DNA of 64,000 nt from Batillaria attramentaria (taxonomy: Eukaryota; Mollusca; Gastropoda; Batillariidae). Every line of letters begins with the position of its first letter. Position 1 is the stretch's first letter. Of the stretch, positions 34,081-46,187 are shown piece after piece. The translations under genes and the position numbers were made by a program. Below the pieces are notes generated by a model. The model had not been told where the DNA came from. It ran no database searches and saw only the letters and a program-made list of their open reading frames with translations. The DNA is taken from positions 402,501 to 466,500 of the forward strand of contig JACVVK020000456.1 in the NCBI GenBank assembly GCA_018292915.2, written 5' to 3'.

Positions 34081-35469
34081 TCATTCTTGTCATTAACTGT
34101 TATTTACATGTATCAAGAATGTTAACAGAGGGTATTTACACTGCAGAAGTGTTTGATACGACTCCAGGTCGCACCCTTTTTAAATTTTCAGCAGAATTAG
34201 ACAGTGCACATGTGTACATGTATTATGTATATTTTCCTGAACTGTTTAGCAACAAGAGTGAATTTTATGGCTTGACACTTCAGAGAGAGTACTACATGCC
34301 AGAGACAGTAATACTAGTTGACACTTCAGGTAAAATAATATATGTACATGTATCATATTTACTTCAACAGCAAAACAGATCAGGTGGCACTCAGTACATA
34401 CTCACAATAAACTCTTTGTCTTGGGAAAAGGCAATAGATTGTACAAGGCTTGTGTGGCCTGCAAGCACCTTTACTGGAAAACCCTCCTGTTACGGAACAA
34501 AACATGAAAGTCATAAAATGCACGAACTGCCTCGGTAGATAGTATAGGCTATTCACGCAAGAGCACATGCACACTACTTTATTAATCCCAGAAGGGAAAT
34601 TATAGGCCACCATCAAAAAATAATAATAAGACATAATAATAACAAATAAAACTTGCACTAACAGAAGCCTCAGTCACGCACACTGTAGCCGAGTGGTTTG
34701 GACCCTCTCGCCCACTACCCTAGGTTCTCCGGCCAGCTGTGTGCCGCCGGCTTTGTTCGCCTGTAGGCTACCGCACGCGTGCAGCGTTGCGGATCCACGA
34801 TAGCCACGTGTCAGTTAGTTGTGTTTGTTTGTGTCCATTTAGTGCTAAATATCTCCGCAGTCGCTTAACCTAAAGTTATCATGTAAACTATAGTAGTTTC
34901 GGAAGAGTTTGTACTTTTTAGTTATGTTTTGTTTTTGGCGCTGTTTTGTAGTTTAACGGGTGTATTTTGCCATTTTCACCACTTTTCGAATGCGTGGTCC
35001 CAGCCTTTAAGCTCTTAAATCGGCGATAGGAAATTCTTTGTACATTGATAATGTTCCAAACTTATGCCACCTTAGAGTACTTTTCACGCTCTTTTGAATG
35101 CAGTTTGTTTGAAGTTTGTAGCTGTTGTATTACGCCCGCTATTGTTAGTTTTCTGTGTGTAAACAAACACAGATTTCGCTGCTACCCGAGCATCTAGCCC
35201 TTGTTTCTGCTGCGAGCGGCCGTTGCTTTCTTTGCGGCTCGCGCTGGGACGCATAAGTAGCCGCGAGCTACGCATCACTGGACAGTCGCCAGCCAGCCCT
35301 GCCGCGAGTCACTGCACGGATTGTCGCTCCCCGCTCTGCCATTTGTTGCTTGTTTTTTCCTGTTGCAATAAAACTCATGTCATAGCGACCGCTGTGTTTT
35401 GTCTCCCTGCCTGCCTGAACTCACTCAACACCATCACAACACAAGAAAATCTAATGTCGCACACACACA

Positions 35470-35520
<51 letters not shown>

Positions 35521-35660
35521 CATAAGCTAGAGATCCACACTAAACTGGACGTGGTCCATTACCTCAACATCCCACAAAATGGCTGTTCGATCCCACGATC
35601 CTGAGCAGAGCTGGGTGGAGTCGGGGGAGAAAACCACCACTTCAACGCTTTTGCTGTGTC

Positions 35661-35734
<74 letters not shown>

Positions 35735-37048
35735 CTAACTGTGATGAGCAAATAAAATCATGGCTTAATATGGCCATGGCAGTGTAGCGCATCATAAGAT
35801 CTTCCAGCAAAATGGGGTACTCATGCATATACCATTCCTAAAAAGTGGGGTATATATGTATGAGATTGTGCGTGTAAAACTGGGGTACTCAAATACCATT
35901 CCAATAAAGCTGGGTATACATGTACAAAGATTGTTACTGTAAAATTGGGGTACTCAAATACTATTCCTAAAAAGTGGGGTATTTATGTATGAGATTGTGC
36001 GTGTAAAATGGGGTACTCAAATACCATTCCAATAAAGTTGGGTATACATGTACAAAGATTGTTACTGTAAAATGGGGTACTCAAATACCATTCCTAAATA
36101 GTGGGGTATACATGTATGAGATTGTAAATACCATTCCAGTAAAGCTGGGTATATACACGTACATAGATTGTTCTGTAAAATGAGGTATTCAAATACTCTT
36201 CCTATACAAGGACTGTTCCCATAAAATGGGGTTGTTGAAAAACTGTTCCCTAAAAACGAATCATTGCTGTCCAACCTGACAGAAGGTGAAGACACTCGGC
36301 CGTGGATGTTCTCCACACACGCACGGTCTTGTCATAGGAGCCGCTGCCGATATATTTAGTGTTTGGAGCCACTGCCACGCTCTTCACTGCTCCTGAAAAA
36401 CACCACAGTCACTTGAGTAACTCCTCTGCTACATGTACTTACCAACTTTCTCCTTCTCTCCCCCTCTCATTCTCAGCCTCAGTCTGTCTGTTTCAGTGCA
36501 CCCACCCTTCAAGTCTGAACAAGGGATATAACCGCAGAAAATTAATGCCCGGAAAAAACACTGAAATAAGGGATACATTCCTTTTGTGGAGTTGTCAAGC
36601 AGTTTACATCAGTGCCAGATTAAAAAAAAAAATTCACCCTCTTTAAAAAAGGCAGTAATATAAGTACGCCTGAATCAAAAGCCATGCATATAAGATGGTA
36701 CATGTAATATCATGCTGATAAGTAAACTTGAGGCAAACAATAAAGTAAACAAACAAACTCGACAATACATACAGTTTTCAGTAAAATGTAAAGTACAATT
36801 TCACGTATTTATATAAACAACTAAAAATAAATGAGCACACACACACTAAACAACTCACATACAGCACAGCTATCATATTATATAGCACACGCACATGCTA
36901 ACGCTTATGGGCATAACAAACCTTCATGTCCTTTGAGTTTGCAGATGAACTCAGCATTCCTAGTGTTGAAGACACGCACACGCTGATCATCAGAGCCAGT
37001 CACTAGCATCTGAAAGTCCTGTGAGAATGCCACGCTGTTTACCTGTAT

Positions 37049-37105
<57 letters not shown>

Positions 37106-37681
37106 TGTAAAGGTAAAAGCAAAATTAAGACAAGTTACACAGTAACTAACTTTGATTCTGTGATGCCATCGCTTTAGACAAAAAAAGAAAAAAGAAATCC
37201 CTGGTACATGCACCTCGGCATTTTTCCTCGATGAATTAATTAAATTCCCCTGCTTAAATTTCAAAACACACCTGTAAATAATGAAACTTGACAATTCAGT
37301 GAAGTGCAACTATTTCCTATCCAGTTTATGTAAGGTTTATGTGTCAAGAGAGAGAGCGAGCGAGAGAGAGAGAGAGAGAGAGAGTTCTATTATAACATCA
37401 GTGTAACACAAATTATGCATATATTCATATAGTGTTGTCATATTTTCAAAACTCCCATTCTACTGATCTTCACAAGTATTAAACTTTACCAGAAGCTGGA
37501 TATATTCTGAAAATATTGCTGTCAGCTTTGACAGTTACAAAACTACATTTCATTTTACCTGTACCCATATGGAACATTTCTAAATGCTGATGGTACAATG
37601 TACAATTATATATACCTCATCCTTGTGGCCCCCAAACTGTTTAAGGTCGAGGCTTGTGTAATCCTGGGGTCCGCTGAACAT
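32389..37681 (-). CDS. WDR38: WD repeat protein, WDR38 orthologue (301 aa, eight exons)
   Basis: Exons 37616-37681, 36922-37042, 36276-36392, 35563-35660, 34406-34486, 33888-34019, 32918-33115 and 32389-32481 have GT-AG borders and agree in phase throughout (906 nt including stop). The protein is a seven-bladed WD40 propeller. Diagnostic pieces are QFGGHKDE|VNSVAFSQDF, TGSDDQRVRVF, GSGSYDKTVRVW, GHSKSVEVVVFSPDS, CSGSWDRTAILWDVE, ATGSWDFTVRVW and ASGSWDKSVRLWNPKTGRCL, ending SVKVWDVVNGQCVRTLE|GQTDQAQHCSFTPGG. From recalled family sequence these align block by block with vertebrate WDR38 (314 aa in human), including its short N-terminus before the first VNS.AFS and its closing HxCxFTPxG block. 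WD40 propellers scaffold protein complexes; the partners of WDR38 are poorly known. No lesion is visible. Confidence 0.92.
32518..32536. repeat. short (CT)n plus C-run and (CA)n
   Basis: A (CT)n tract near the last WDR38 acceptor runs into a C-run and (CA)n (to about 32560). Confidence 0.8.
33596..33790. repeat. C-rich and A-rich low-complexity block
   Basis: Runs of C alternate with CAA and A-runs, ending in a C-run (33773-33789). It lies within a WDR38 intron. Confidence 0.85.
34563..35520 (-). mobile_element. non-LTR retroposon 3' end, copy 2, split by an LTR-like insertion
   Basis: 34563-34680 is the reverse complement of 23528-23640 (ttattaatcccagaaggg ... gcctcagtcacgca). The next part of the family sequence (aaatctaatgtcg followed by a CA tract) resumes at 35447. 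The 0.74 kb between them is therefore an insertion into this copy. Confidence 0.7.
34684..35427. mobile_element. probable solo LTR (744 bp)
   Basis: The segment begins TGTAGCC and ends ACTCA, and is flanked by ACAC on both sides (34680-34683 and 35428-35431). It contains gcaataaaactcatg (polyadenylation-signal-like) about 60 bp before the end, as in an R/U5 region. It interrupts a retroposon copy, so its borders are fixed by the interrupted sequence. No internal retroviral-type genes and no second LTR are present. It lies in a WDR38 intron. Confidence 0.55.
35665..35732. repeat. (CA)n microsatellite at a WDR38 acceptor
   Basis: (CA)n directly precedes (in transcript order) the exon 35563-35660, so its acceptor is gtgtgtgcag with no ordinary pyrimidine tract. 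Confidence 0.9.
35815..36240 (-). repeat. minisatellite, alternating units of about 65 bp
   Basis: About six diverged copies of (a)aaat.ggggtactcaaataccattcc followed by either taaaaagtggggtatatatg or aataaagttgggtatacatg alternate in a higher-order pattern of about 130 bp. It occupies a WDR38 intron. Confidence 0.85.
37051..37103. repeat. (CA)n microsatellite
   Basis: (CA)n next to the acceptor of WDR38 exon 2 (36922-37042). Confidence 0.9.
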
Positions 37682-37784
37682 CTTGACAGAGCCACGGAAA
37701 TTATGGAGCCGTCAAAGGTGTTTCGCTAGCACCATGCACACACAGACACTGAGGGCTCTCCACTGGTGTAACTATGTACACGTA

Positions 37785-38105
37785 CAAGATCAGTCTTCAA
37801 CACCCAATAGTGAGCGACTACTGGGTCCATGTACACTGTTCTGCATATCAGTTAATAACTCATGAGAATAATAAATTCTGATAAGCACATGCACTTGACG
37901 ATGTCACACTCTCCTACCCACACCCGTCGTTCATACAAAATGTTTTCAACCATCCAGCAGTAAATGTAGATGTACAAGATCAGTCTTCGGCAACCAATAG
38001 TGAACGAGACCGAGCACACATACGGTGCGATATCAGTCAATAACTCATGAGGCACACGTACTTGACGATGTCACACTCTTCTAACCACGCCCGCCGTTCA
38101 CACAA
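37785..38105. repeat. diverged tandem duplication upstream of WDR38
   Basis: Two copies, at about 37785-37945 and 37974-38105, share acaagatcagtcttc..caacc(c)aatagtga, atcagt(t/c)aataactcatga and cacttgacgatgtcacactc. They lie 0.1-0.4 kb upstream of the WDR38 start codon, so they probably overlap its promoter or 5' UTR. Confidence 0.7.
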
Positions 38106-38109
38106 ACAC

Positions 38110-39260
38110 GCCAACCAATGCATGAATCGGTATCATGCTCGGCTCACTCATGATCGATTGACATCGATTTGTGCTCGGTCACCGCTGGCGGTTTCTCTTG
38201 ATCGAGTTCACCACAGTACGGAGGCCAGATCGGGCATTACGGTCGCGTTATGAAAAATCCAGGGCCAACACCAAGGCCTTAACTCAGTCTGTCAAACCAG
38301 ACGCGACACAGTTCCGAAACACACTCAAGCCTCCGAGGCGACAATATCAAACAGCCAAACCTATACGCACACTCAGTGCGCTCGCCAGCGCGTGTCAAAC
38401 GCAAAGCTCACTCGAGCACAGTCGCTTTACAGTTCCATGGCGGATCAGATAACCTAGCGGCCCACGAAGAGTAATTTACAGCTCGGTGAATGCCAAGGTG
38501 CGCTAACAGGCGGTGACGGGGCTGTTAAGGACTAAGCAGTGAAAAGCCCGCGTCTGAACGAGTGCCAAGTGTTCTAAACTGGTCATGTTGCTAGGAACAC
38601 CGCATAAGGAAACCAAAGCTAACTGGATGACGAAACCGACCAACTGGCAATTGTAACCAGATGAGAATATTCGATTTAGCGACATGACCTTGCGCGCTGT
38701 GTACAAACTTCGTATGCTTCTTCTTCCTTGTTTTCTGTTTTGTTTTGGGTTTTTTCCTCTCTTTTTTATTTATTTATTTTTATATTATACTATTATTATA
38801 TATGTTATGTTATGTTAGATTAGATTAGATTAATTTTATTTATTCAGTACTTTTTTCGGGGGGGGGGGGGGGAGGGGGACGTGACACTTTCAATGAAATG
38901 TCTCATGAACCAGCTTGTGTTGTACACTTTTCAGTTTAGCAAAGTCTCTTAGGCAGGCAGCTTCAGTTCTCTCGTCCCGGTCCGGCCGTCTGCCGCAAAA
39001 CAGTCTTCATTGCTTGCCGCTCAGCCGGCTGAATGTTTTTTGAATTTGAAAGTGCTGTATGGTATGACTCGAAGGGCCAAATGATACTGACTGCTGCGCT
39101 ATAATATTACTAGAAAAGCAATGAATTATTATGTATTAACGTTATTGAACGGTTGTGCATACGCTAAATGACCGCCAGTCAGTACCAACGCATTTTTTTA
39201 TTATTTTTTTTTAGGCGTATGCCGTTTTGTGTGGAGTGGATTCAGTTCAGGTTAAACCTT
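38110..39260. other. no gene seen
   Basis: Ordinary noncoding sequence with (GATTA)n near 38815-38835 and a G-run at 38859-38878. The frame at 38171-38452 has no domain or splice support. Confidence 0.5.
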
Positions 39261-39262
39261 AG

Positions 39263-39353
39263 ATGCCAGCTGTACGTCACATTTCTAAAGATTTTCCCTC
39301 CGATTTCAAGTAAAAACTGACCAACTAGCCAACCAGACAAAGAAACAAGCAGT
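39263..39353 (+). repeat. segmental duplication, copy C (left part)
   Basis: gatgccagctgtacgtcaca ... accagacaaagaaacaagc matches 52880-52970. In the other copy this is joined directly to the equivalent of 43478. Confidence 0.85.
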
Positions 39354-39393
39354 CTAAAGTTGAGAACAACCTATTTATTCCAGACATTATTCC

Positions 39394-40160
39394 ACATACG
39401 ACGTCACTATGTACACGCCACATACGACGCCACTATGTACACGCCACATACGACGCCACTATGTACACGCCACACACGACGCCACTATGTACACACCACA
39501 CACGACGCCACTATGTACACCCCACATACGACGCCACTATGTACACCCCACACACGACGCCACTATGTACACACCACACACGACGCCACTATGTACACCC
39601 CACATACGACGCCACTATGTACACCCCACACACGACGCCACTTTGTACACGCCACATACGACGCCACTATGTACACAGCACACACGACGCCACTATGTAC
39701 ACAGCACACACGACGCCACTATGTACACCCCACACACGACGCCACTATGTACACACCACACACGACGCCACTATGTACACCCCACATACGACGCCACTAT
39801 GTACACACCACATACGACGCCACGATGTACACACCACATACGACGCCACTATGTACACACCACATACGACGCCACGATGTACACAGCACACACGACGCCA
39901 CTATATACACACCACACACGACGCCACTATGTACACCCCACATACGACGCCATTATATACACAGCACACACGACGCCACTATATACACACCACACACGAC
40001 GCCACGATGTACACACCACACACGACGCCACTATGTACACCCCACACACGACGCCACTATGTACACCCCACATACGACGCCACTATGTACACCCCACACA
40101 CGACGCCACTATGTACACCCCACATACGACGCCACGATGTACACACCACACACTACGCGA
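39394..40160. repeat. 26-bp minisatellite, about 29 copies
   Basis: The unit is acgacgccactatgtacac plus cccacat or a variant; spacing is exactly 26 bp where checked (39406, 39432). Variant positions (cacata/cacaca, ccc/acc/agc, ctatg/cgatg/ctata) are shuffled among units. Since 26 is not a multiple of 3 and the unit lacks stops in every phase, three overlapping frames of 237-326 codons stay open. They are not genes. Confidence 0.95.
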
Positions 40161-40325
40161 CTACACACCGATAAAGCTACTTCACTTCACACTACATACG
40201 AAACCACTGCACAGCCACGTATATATATTTACAACTCATCTGCCCGAAACAAAGGCGTGTCAAAGTAGGCTGATGCTGAGAAGAGAACCCCACCATGAAG
40301 CGGGTTGCGTACATTTTCTGTGTAT

Positions 40326-41778
40326 TCATTGTTTGCCCTTTTTTAACACAGTTTTGGATGCAGTAGGTACTTTCCTCTGCTTCTTGTAGTACAGTGCTGG
40401 CAGATTCTGTCTGGAGCATTTGACGAGCGTCCCGTTCATCAGAATACAATACAACCCTTCGTCGGTTTGCCTGAGGTATGCCGCCTGCCGACCCATCACG
40501 CTTTTGCTGACGACAAGCACGTCACAGCGTGAGAGCAACTTCTGATCAACGAGCACCTTTGTGAAACCGTCACATGTCTCCTGTTTGGTCTTGGGTCTAT
40601 CAATGTGTACCACTTTTCCCTCCGTACGAACGAACCGTTCGCCGAACAGCTTCTCGGCCTTATTGACGAAGTCTTCAGAATCGGAGGCGACAAAGAGCCT
40701 CACCGTGGGGACTGCCGGGAAGGCACCCGAGGAGGTGACGTTTCTGTCGTCCCCGTGGAAACTGTTGCTGGGATTGATGAGGTCACGCCTGTTCCGTAGC
40801 ATGGCAAGGGCAAAGCTTTGATGACCAGTTCCATTCTCTTTCATCTTAGGTTCCCCGACGGCTGTCCCAGTCAACACTTTTCTCTTGATTTCATGGTCGT
40901 ACTGGAGCAGAAACCTGAGCACTGTGTCACCGTGTTGGTACGTGTGACGTCGTTCACTGTCTCTGAAGCTGATGTTCCCGTTGTTTCCCATACGAAGATG
41001 CGCGCAGAGTAGCAGTCCTTCCGGTTCCGGTTTGGCTTTCTGCATGACTTTATCAAACGCTTTCTGTGTAGCGGGCGCTAGTCGGAACAGTTTGGAATAA
41101 ATTTTCACAAATATATCGCTCCTCGTAAAAGGTTTCAGCCAAGCAATCTGCTTCTGGTATCGTGTAAACGATTTGACTATTTCGTATCCAGCACTAGTCG
41201 TTTTAAACCGTATCACCCGGTCTGGAAATTCCGCGTCAAAGTCAACAGATGAGTTGACCTTGGCAGAGTATCTTCCGCTTAATTTGCTGTACATCTTGGC
41301 CTCTCGCGTGTCACGGGAATCGAGCGACACATTCCACTGTACCTCATTAGGCAGAAGAAATGATGTGAGGTTGCATGGCATTTGCGGAATATCGATTCCA
41401 AACCTGCGATTTGTCAAGCTGGCAAAAATATAGGCGAACACGATACCCTTAAGACGATCACCCCACCCGCCGCAAAAATGGGAACAATAATAAATAAAAT
41501 AACGTTCCTCGTGGCTTCTTGTCAGATTCTCAGGGACCTTCACAACGCTTCTCACTGTTGTTACATCTTGTATTCTCGGTGGAGGTTGGAAAAAGGTGTC
41601 AGGCTCAGTGGGATTCAGGGTCTTGAGTAAGGTAGGTTTGGTTCGCGAAGGCCTAAATTTCGGCAACCAACCCTCTACCAGTGCATCTGACGTTTCTGGG
41701 GCGTATAGAATCCAAAGGATGGCGATGGCTTGGATGACGATGAGCAGTACCATGCATACGGTCTTTTTGCTCTGCCTC
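40326..41778 (-). CDS. type II membrane glycosyltransferase, fucosyltransferase-like
   Basis: One long frame stops at 40326. Its right border at 41778 is a good acceptor (ttttgtcttcaccag|G), so a short upstream exon is likely; the first Met inside the exon is at 41753 (475 aa). The N-terminus is basic (RRQSKK) followed by a hydrophobic anchor (MVLLIVIQAIAILWILY), then a Pro-rich stem, as in Golgi type II enzymes. The catalytic region starts ERYFIYYCSHFCGGWGDRLK and continues IVFAYIFASLTNRRFGIDIP. GGWGDRLKG resembles the G.G.R motif of GDP-fucose-dependent enzymes. Later blocks are LLCAHLRMGNNGNISF (compare the HxRxGD-type motif), VRLFVASDSEDFVNKAEKLF and CDVLVVSKSVMGRQAAYL. Several N-glycosylation sequons occur. 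Donor and acceptor are inferred; another GT-B-type transferase is possible. Confidence 0.75.
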
Positions 41779-41811
41779 CTGGTGAAGACAAAATAGATCA
41801 TATAATAATAC

Positions 41812-41885
41812 AATTCAATTCAAATTACGTTATTAATCCCAGAAGGGAAATCATATGCCACCATAAAAATAATAAAATAAGACAC

Positions 41886-41930
<45 letters not shown>

Positions 41931-41958
41931 CAAAACTTGCACTGGCATAAGGCTCTGC

Positions 41959-41965
<7 letters not shown>
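41812..41965 (-). mobile_element. non-LTR retroposon 3' end, copy 3
   Basis: The sequence aattcaattcaaatt...ttattaatcccagaagggaaatca...gccaccat is followed by an expanded (AAT)n and aaaacttgcactggcataaggct. It matches the copies at 23528 and 34563 and lies directly upstream of the glycosyltransferase exon. Confidence 0.7.

Positions 41966-42026
<61 letters not shown>
41966..42026. repeat. (CA)n microsatellite
   Basis: (CA)n preceded by cgcgcgcg. Confidence 0.9.
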
Positions 42027-42029
<3 letters not shown>

Positions 42030-42458
42030 GAAAAACTCACACATACCAGTACATAAGTCTTAAACACACTCACACACACACACACACATTATGTGATGGA
42101 ACCTTACGAAAGAGGGATAAACGGTAATTGGGGCATGTGGAGTTTTTGGCATCACTGTAAAGTACAGATCTTTTGGTGTAAAGATTATTTCTGTACCATG
42201 TTGCAGGCCTGAGACATGTTTGCTGAAAATTTGCTCTTGAAAAACGGCCATTTTGACACAATGGCTGGCATAGTGTGACATGGGAATCATGTCGGTACAT
42301 TGTGGTTATATGCTCGTGTTTAACACGTTATAAGCTACATTCGGCCATGAAACCTTCACAAAAGTTGTATTAATTGTTTCAGGACCGGAAAATTTTAGGT
42401 TTTTCACAAACGTATCTCAGGCCTACACCATAATTCAGAAAATATTTTTTCCCCAAAA

Positions 42459-42551
42459 AAGAAAGATAATTTTCTGCACTTGTCAGTGGTACCAGCAACT
42501 TTCTTTATTTCCAGAAAGAAAGATAATTTTCTGCACTTGTCAGTGGTACCA
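42459..42551 (+). repeat. short tandem duplication
   Basis: gaaagataattttctgcact tgtcagtggtaccag occurs twice, about 57 bp apart. Confidence 0.85.
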
Positions 42552-42923
42552 GTAGCTGAGATCACCGTTTGTGTCCGTTTGGTGGGTCTCCATCAAATTT
42601 TGATCGTGTATGTCTAACAGTTCCACGTACTAAAGTGCACTCGTAATCGACATAAGCGCTTTGCTGAAAAGTGATTCAGTGTATTAATTTATTCCATTAT
42701 TCTGTATACTTACATGTTGGGGTGCAAGTCCTCACAGTCTGTGTTGAGTACAAATTAAGTGAGTATTTTGCAGCGCTCCAGTAATAACCGTGCCAAACGG
42801 GGACCAACTGAAGCCACTCAGTGAATGTTCTGCTTCGCTCGAGAGCGATACAGCGAATTAAGGGGGCGACCGGCAGTGTCTCGATGCAGCGTAATAACTA
42901 TGCAGCATCAAGATGCTATCCCG

Positions 42924-43250
42924 GGCCCGTATGTAAAAGTCGAGGTTAATTTAACCCACGGCTACAGGCCGAACCCAGACTAGGACAAAAGAAACCCAAA
43001 AGCAAACTTAAATAAGAAAGGAACTGAAGCGAAGAAAGGTAGAAAAAAAATCCTTCTATAACGGCTTAGGCACCTTGCTGTAATGGGTCCTCTTATTGAT
43101 TTAAAACAACAACAACAACAACCCCCCCCCCCCCCAAAAAAAAAAACAAAAAAAAAAAAAAACAGCAGAAAACCCTAGAGCTAGTTTAGTTTGAGGTTAG
43201 ACTCTAACCCGCGGCTAAAAGCCCTAACCTCGACTATTACATACGGGCCC
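42924..43250 (+). mobile_element. MITE family M1, copy 4
   Basis: The terminal repeats gggcccgtatgtaaaagtcg and cgactattacatacgggccc are the best preserved of the four copies. The interior matches the other copies and holds (AAC)n, C- and A-runs. The right flank is CTG and the left flank is CCG, so the duplication is imperfect here. Confidence 0.8.
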
Positions 43251-43359
43251 TGCTTGCCCCTTTTGAGCTAAAGAGACGGGGGTTAAACAAAATGGGCAGG
43301 CGTTTTTCCGGTGCTATTCCCTATAAAAAATTTGGACGACGGCTGCTCTACGACCTTGG

Positions 43360-43432
43360 TAGGAACTGGGACTCGAACCGGTGTCTCCCGGTCCATAGTC
43401 CGAAGTGCTAACCACTACACGACGGGAGCCGG
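43360..43432 (-). repeat. tRNA-like fragment
   Basis: The reverse strand reads ggctcccgtcgtgtagtgg ttagcac...ccggttcgagtccca, with A- and B-box-like blocks. The acceptor and T stems do not pair properly, so this is a tRNA-derived repeat or pseudogene. Confidence 0.5.
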
Positions 43433-43477
43433 TAGTAACTGATTACGTGGTTTCAAGTCGCTTTATGGCTGTTAACC

Positions 43478-44630
<1,153 letters not shown>

Positions 44631-44698
<68 letters not shown>

Positions 44699-44700
44699 GG
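44631..44700. repeat. (CA)n microsatellite with G-run
   Basis: (CA)n (44623-44697) passes into a G-run; homology to copy D ends in this tract. Confidence 0.85.
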
Positions 44701-44717
44701 GGGGGGGTGAAGGTGTG

Positions 44718-44872
44718 CGTCCTGTTCCACCACATAAGGGTGATGTCAAAGAGCAAAAGGCCATCACAAATAAACTTAATGTTCGGCCCAAGCCGGGAGT
44801 CGAACCCACGACCCGAGCGCTGAACGTCCAACAACGCTCTACCGCCGTGGCTCGACTGTCCCGGCTTCCCTG
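44718..44872 (-). repeat. tRNA-headed SINE, reverse
   Basis: Reversed body (tgttccaccacataagggtg atgtcaaaga) and head (gggagtcgaacccacgaccc ... gctctaccgccgtgg). Confidence 0.75.
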
Positions 44873-44876
44873 AGAG

Positions 44877-44945
44877 ACAATGACAATGACAATGACAATC
44901 CTTTATTTTACAACGGTAGAAGATTTTGGCCAAAGGGCCAGTTTA
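44877..44945 (-). repeat. retroposon end with (TGACAA)n
   Basis: gacaatgacaatgacaat followed by cctttattttacaacggtag has the form of a reversed retroposon 3' end. Confidence 0.45.
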
Positions 44946-45190
44946 CAACCTTGCCGTTGCTAGACTACAGTATAAGAGTAAAAGCTCTGGGGCCGGGGTC
45001 ATGACGCGTGAGTAAAAAGTGTTCGTAGCAGTGTTCGTATCAACGTTCGTAGGGTAAAACTGAACGTAGCAAAGAACACTACTTACGAACACATTTTCGC
45101 GGGTCACGACGTGCACGTTGGCTGTTTCTTAGCTACGTACGGAAACTCGCCTTTTCCTATTTCAGACGTGCGGATTTTCCCCAAAACAAA

Positions 45191-45499
45191 ATGGCGGCAA
45201 GCTTGAATCTCATTGACAAGAAACAGCGTAAAAAACGCGATGTCAATTTTTCTGACGCAGAATTGCGCGTCTTATTTGATGCAGTACAGGAACATCATAA
45301 TGAATTGTTTGGAACTTTGGACGGGACTGCTGTCACTGCAAAAAAAAAAAAAAAAAAAAAAAAAACCCTCAAGATTTGGGAGCTTATCACATCAAGTGTG
45401 AATGCACGGGGCTCAGGAACACGGACGGTGAAACAAGTCAAGAAAAAATGGTTTGACTTGAAGTCGCAAGCACTGAAAATAAAAAGCACAGATGAATGA
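45191..45499 (+). CDS. MYB/SANT-like DNA-binding protein of a Harbinger element (102 aa)
   Basis: ATG at 45191. The basic N-terminus (KKQRKKRDV) precedes a trihelical MYB/SANT-like domain: NFSDAELRVLFDAVQEHHNE, then LFGTL, TLKIWELITSSVNARGSG and TRTVKQVKKKWFDLKSQAL. This is the form seen in NAIF1/MSANTD-type and Harbinger-encoded proteins, which bind element ends and bring the transposase to the nucleus. The A-run at 45341-45365 encodes a run of Lys inside the domain where relatives have a short TAKQKN-like link, so the copy may be expanded or frameshifted. The frame stops after 102 aa, 50 bp before an hAT-like MITE, so the C-terminal half is absent. Probably a remnant. Confidence 0.75.
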   Translation: MAASLNLIDKKQRKKRDVNFSDAELRVLFDAVQEHHNELFGTLDGTAVTAKKKKKKKKTLKIWELITSSVNARGSGTRTVKQVKKKWFDLKSQALKIKSTDE

Positions 45500-45548
45500 T
45501 ATCAGCACGACGGAAGCGAAATCGGGAAAACAGTTCAACATCATCATA

Positions 45549-45745
45549 CAGGGGCGCCGGAAGATGTTGGGGGGAGGGGGGGGGGCAGAATCTCGGAGGG
45601 GGGAAACGTTGCCCGAAGAAAGTGAACAGCGGGGGGGGGGGGGGGGGGGCGATCGATCAGATGCTGCGCAGACAAAAAAACCTTTACGAACCAGGGAGCC
45701 ACTGAAAAGCTGAAAAGAAAAACATTGCCCGAAAAAAGTGAAAAG

Positions 45746-45797
<52 letters not shown>

Positions 45798-46062
45798 ATC
45801 AGAGGAGCGGACAGCCTTCGGTCTGCAAAAACAGTTCTCTGTTGGGTGGGATGAGGGAGAGAGCAGGAAGAGGGGTAGGGGAGAGGTAGGGGAAAGGGGG
45901 GGGGGCAAGACCATGGCTTTGCCCCCCCCCCCTCTTGCCATAGTCACCTTGATTTTCCAGGGGGGGGGGGGGCAAAAAGACACTCTTGCCCCCCCCCCCC
46001 CTGCTTGGGTACAGGGGGCGCAGCTGCCCCCCCCCCCTGCCCCCCCGGTTCCGGCGCCCCTG
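45549..46062. mobile_element. hAT-like MITE with 14-bp TIRs and extreme G/C runs
   Basis: Ends are CAGGGGCGCCGGAA and TTCCGGCGCCCCTG, flanked by TCATA on both sides (45544-45548 and 46063-46067). The interior is G-runs on the left (including 45748-45795) and C-runs on the right, so it can form long G-structured or hairpin DNA. CAGGGGCG termini are common among hAT elements, but those usually have 8-bp duplications; only 5 bp match here. Confidence 0.75.
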
Positions 46063-46187
46063 TCATACATATCAAACGGGTTGCTTCGCTCTCTAAAGAT
46101 CCGTTGTCTTCTGAAGTCTTATAAGAAAACGAAACATTACTCGATTTGCCATCGTGTTATACTTCCCGCGTTAACGAAGCCGTTGCT

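Noticed and set aside
38580..38600. Possible RFX X-box (gttgctaggaac) upstream of WDR38
   Set aside because: The half-sites are too close together for the usual X-box spacing, and it lies 0.9 kb upstream.
39360..40389. Three overlapping His/Thr-rich frames of 237-326 codons
   Set aside because: They are produced by a 26-bp tandem unit without stops in any forward phase.
43360..43432. A functional tRNA gene on the - strand
   Set aside because: A- and B-box-like blocks exist, but the stems do not pair; more likely a tRNA-derived repeat. The SINE heads were rejected as tRNA genes for the same reason.
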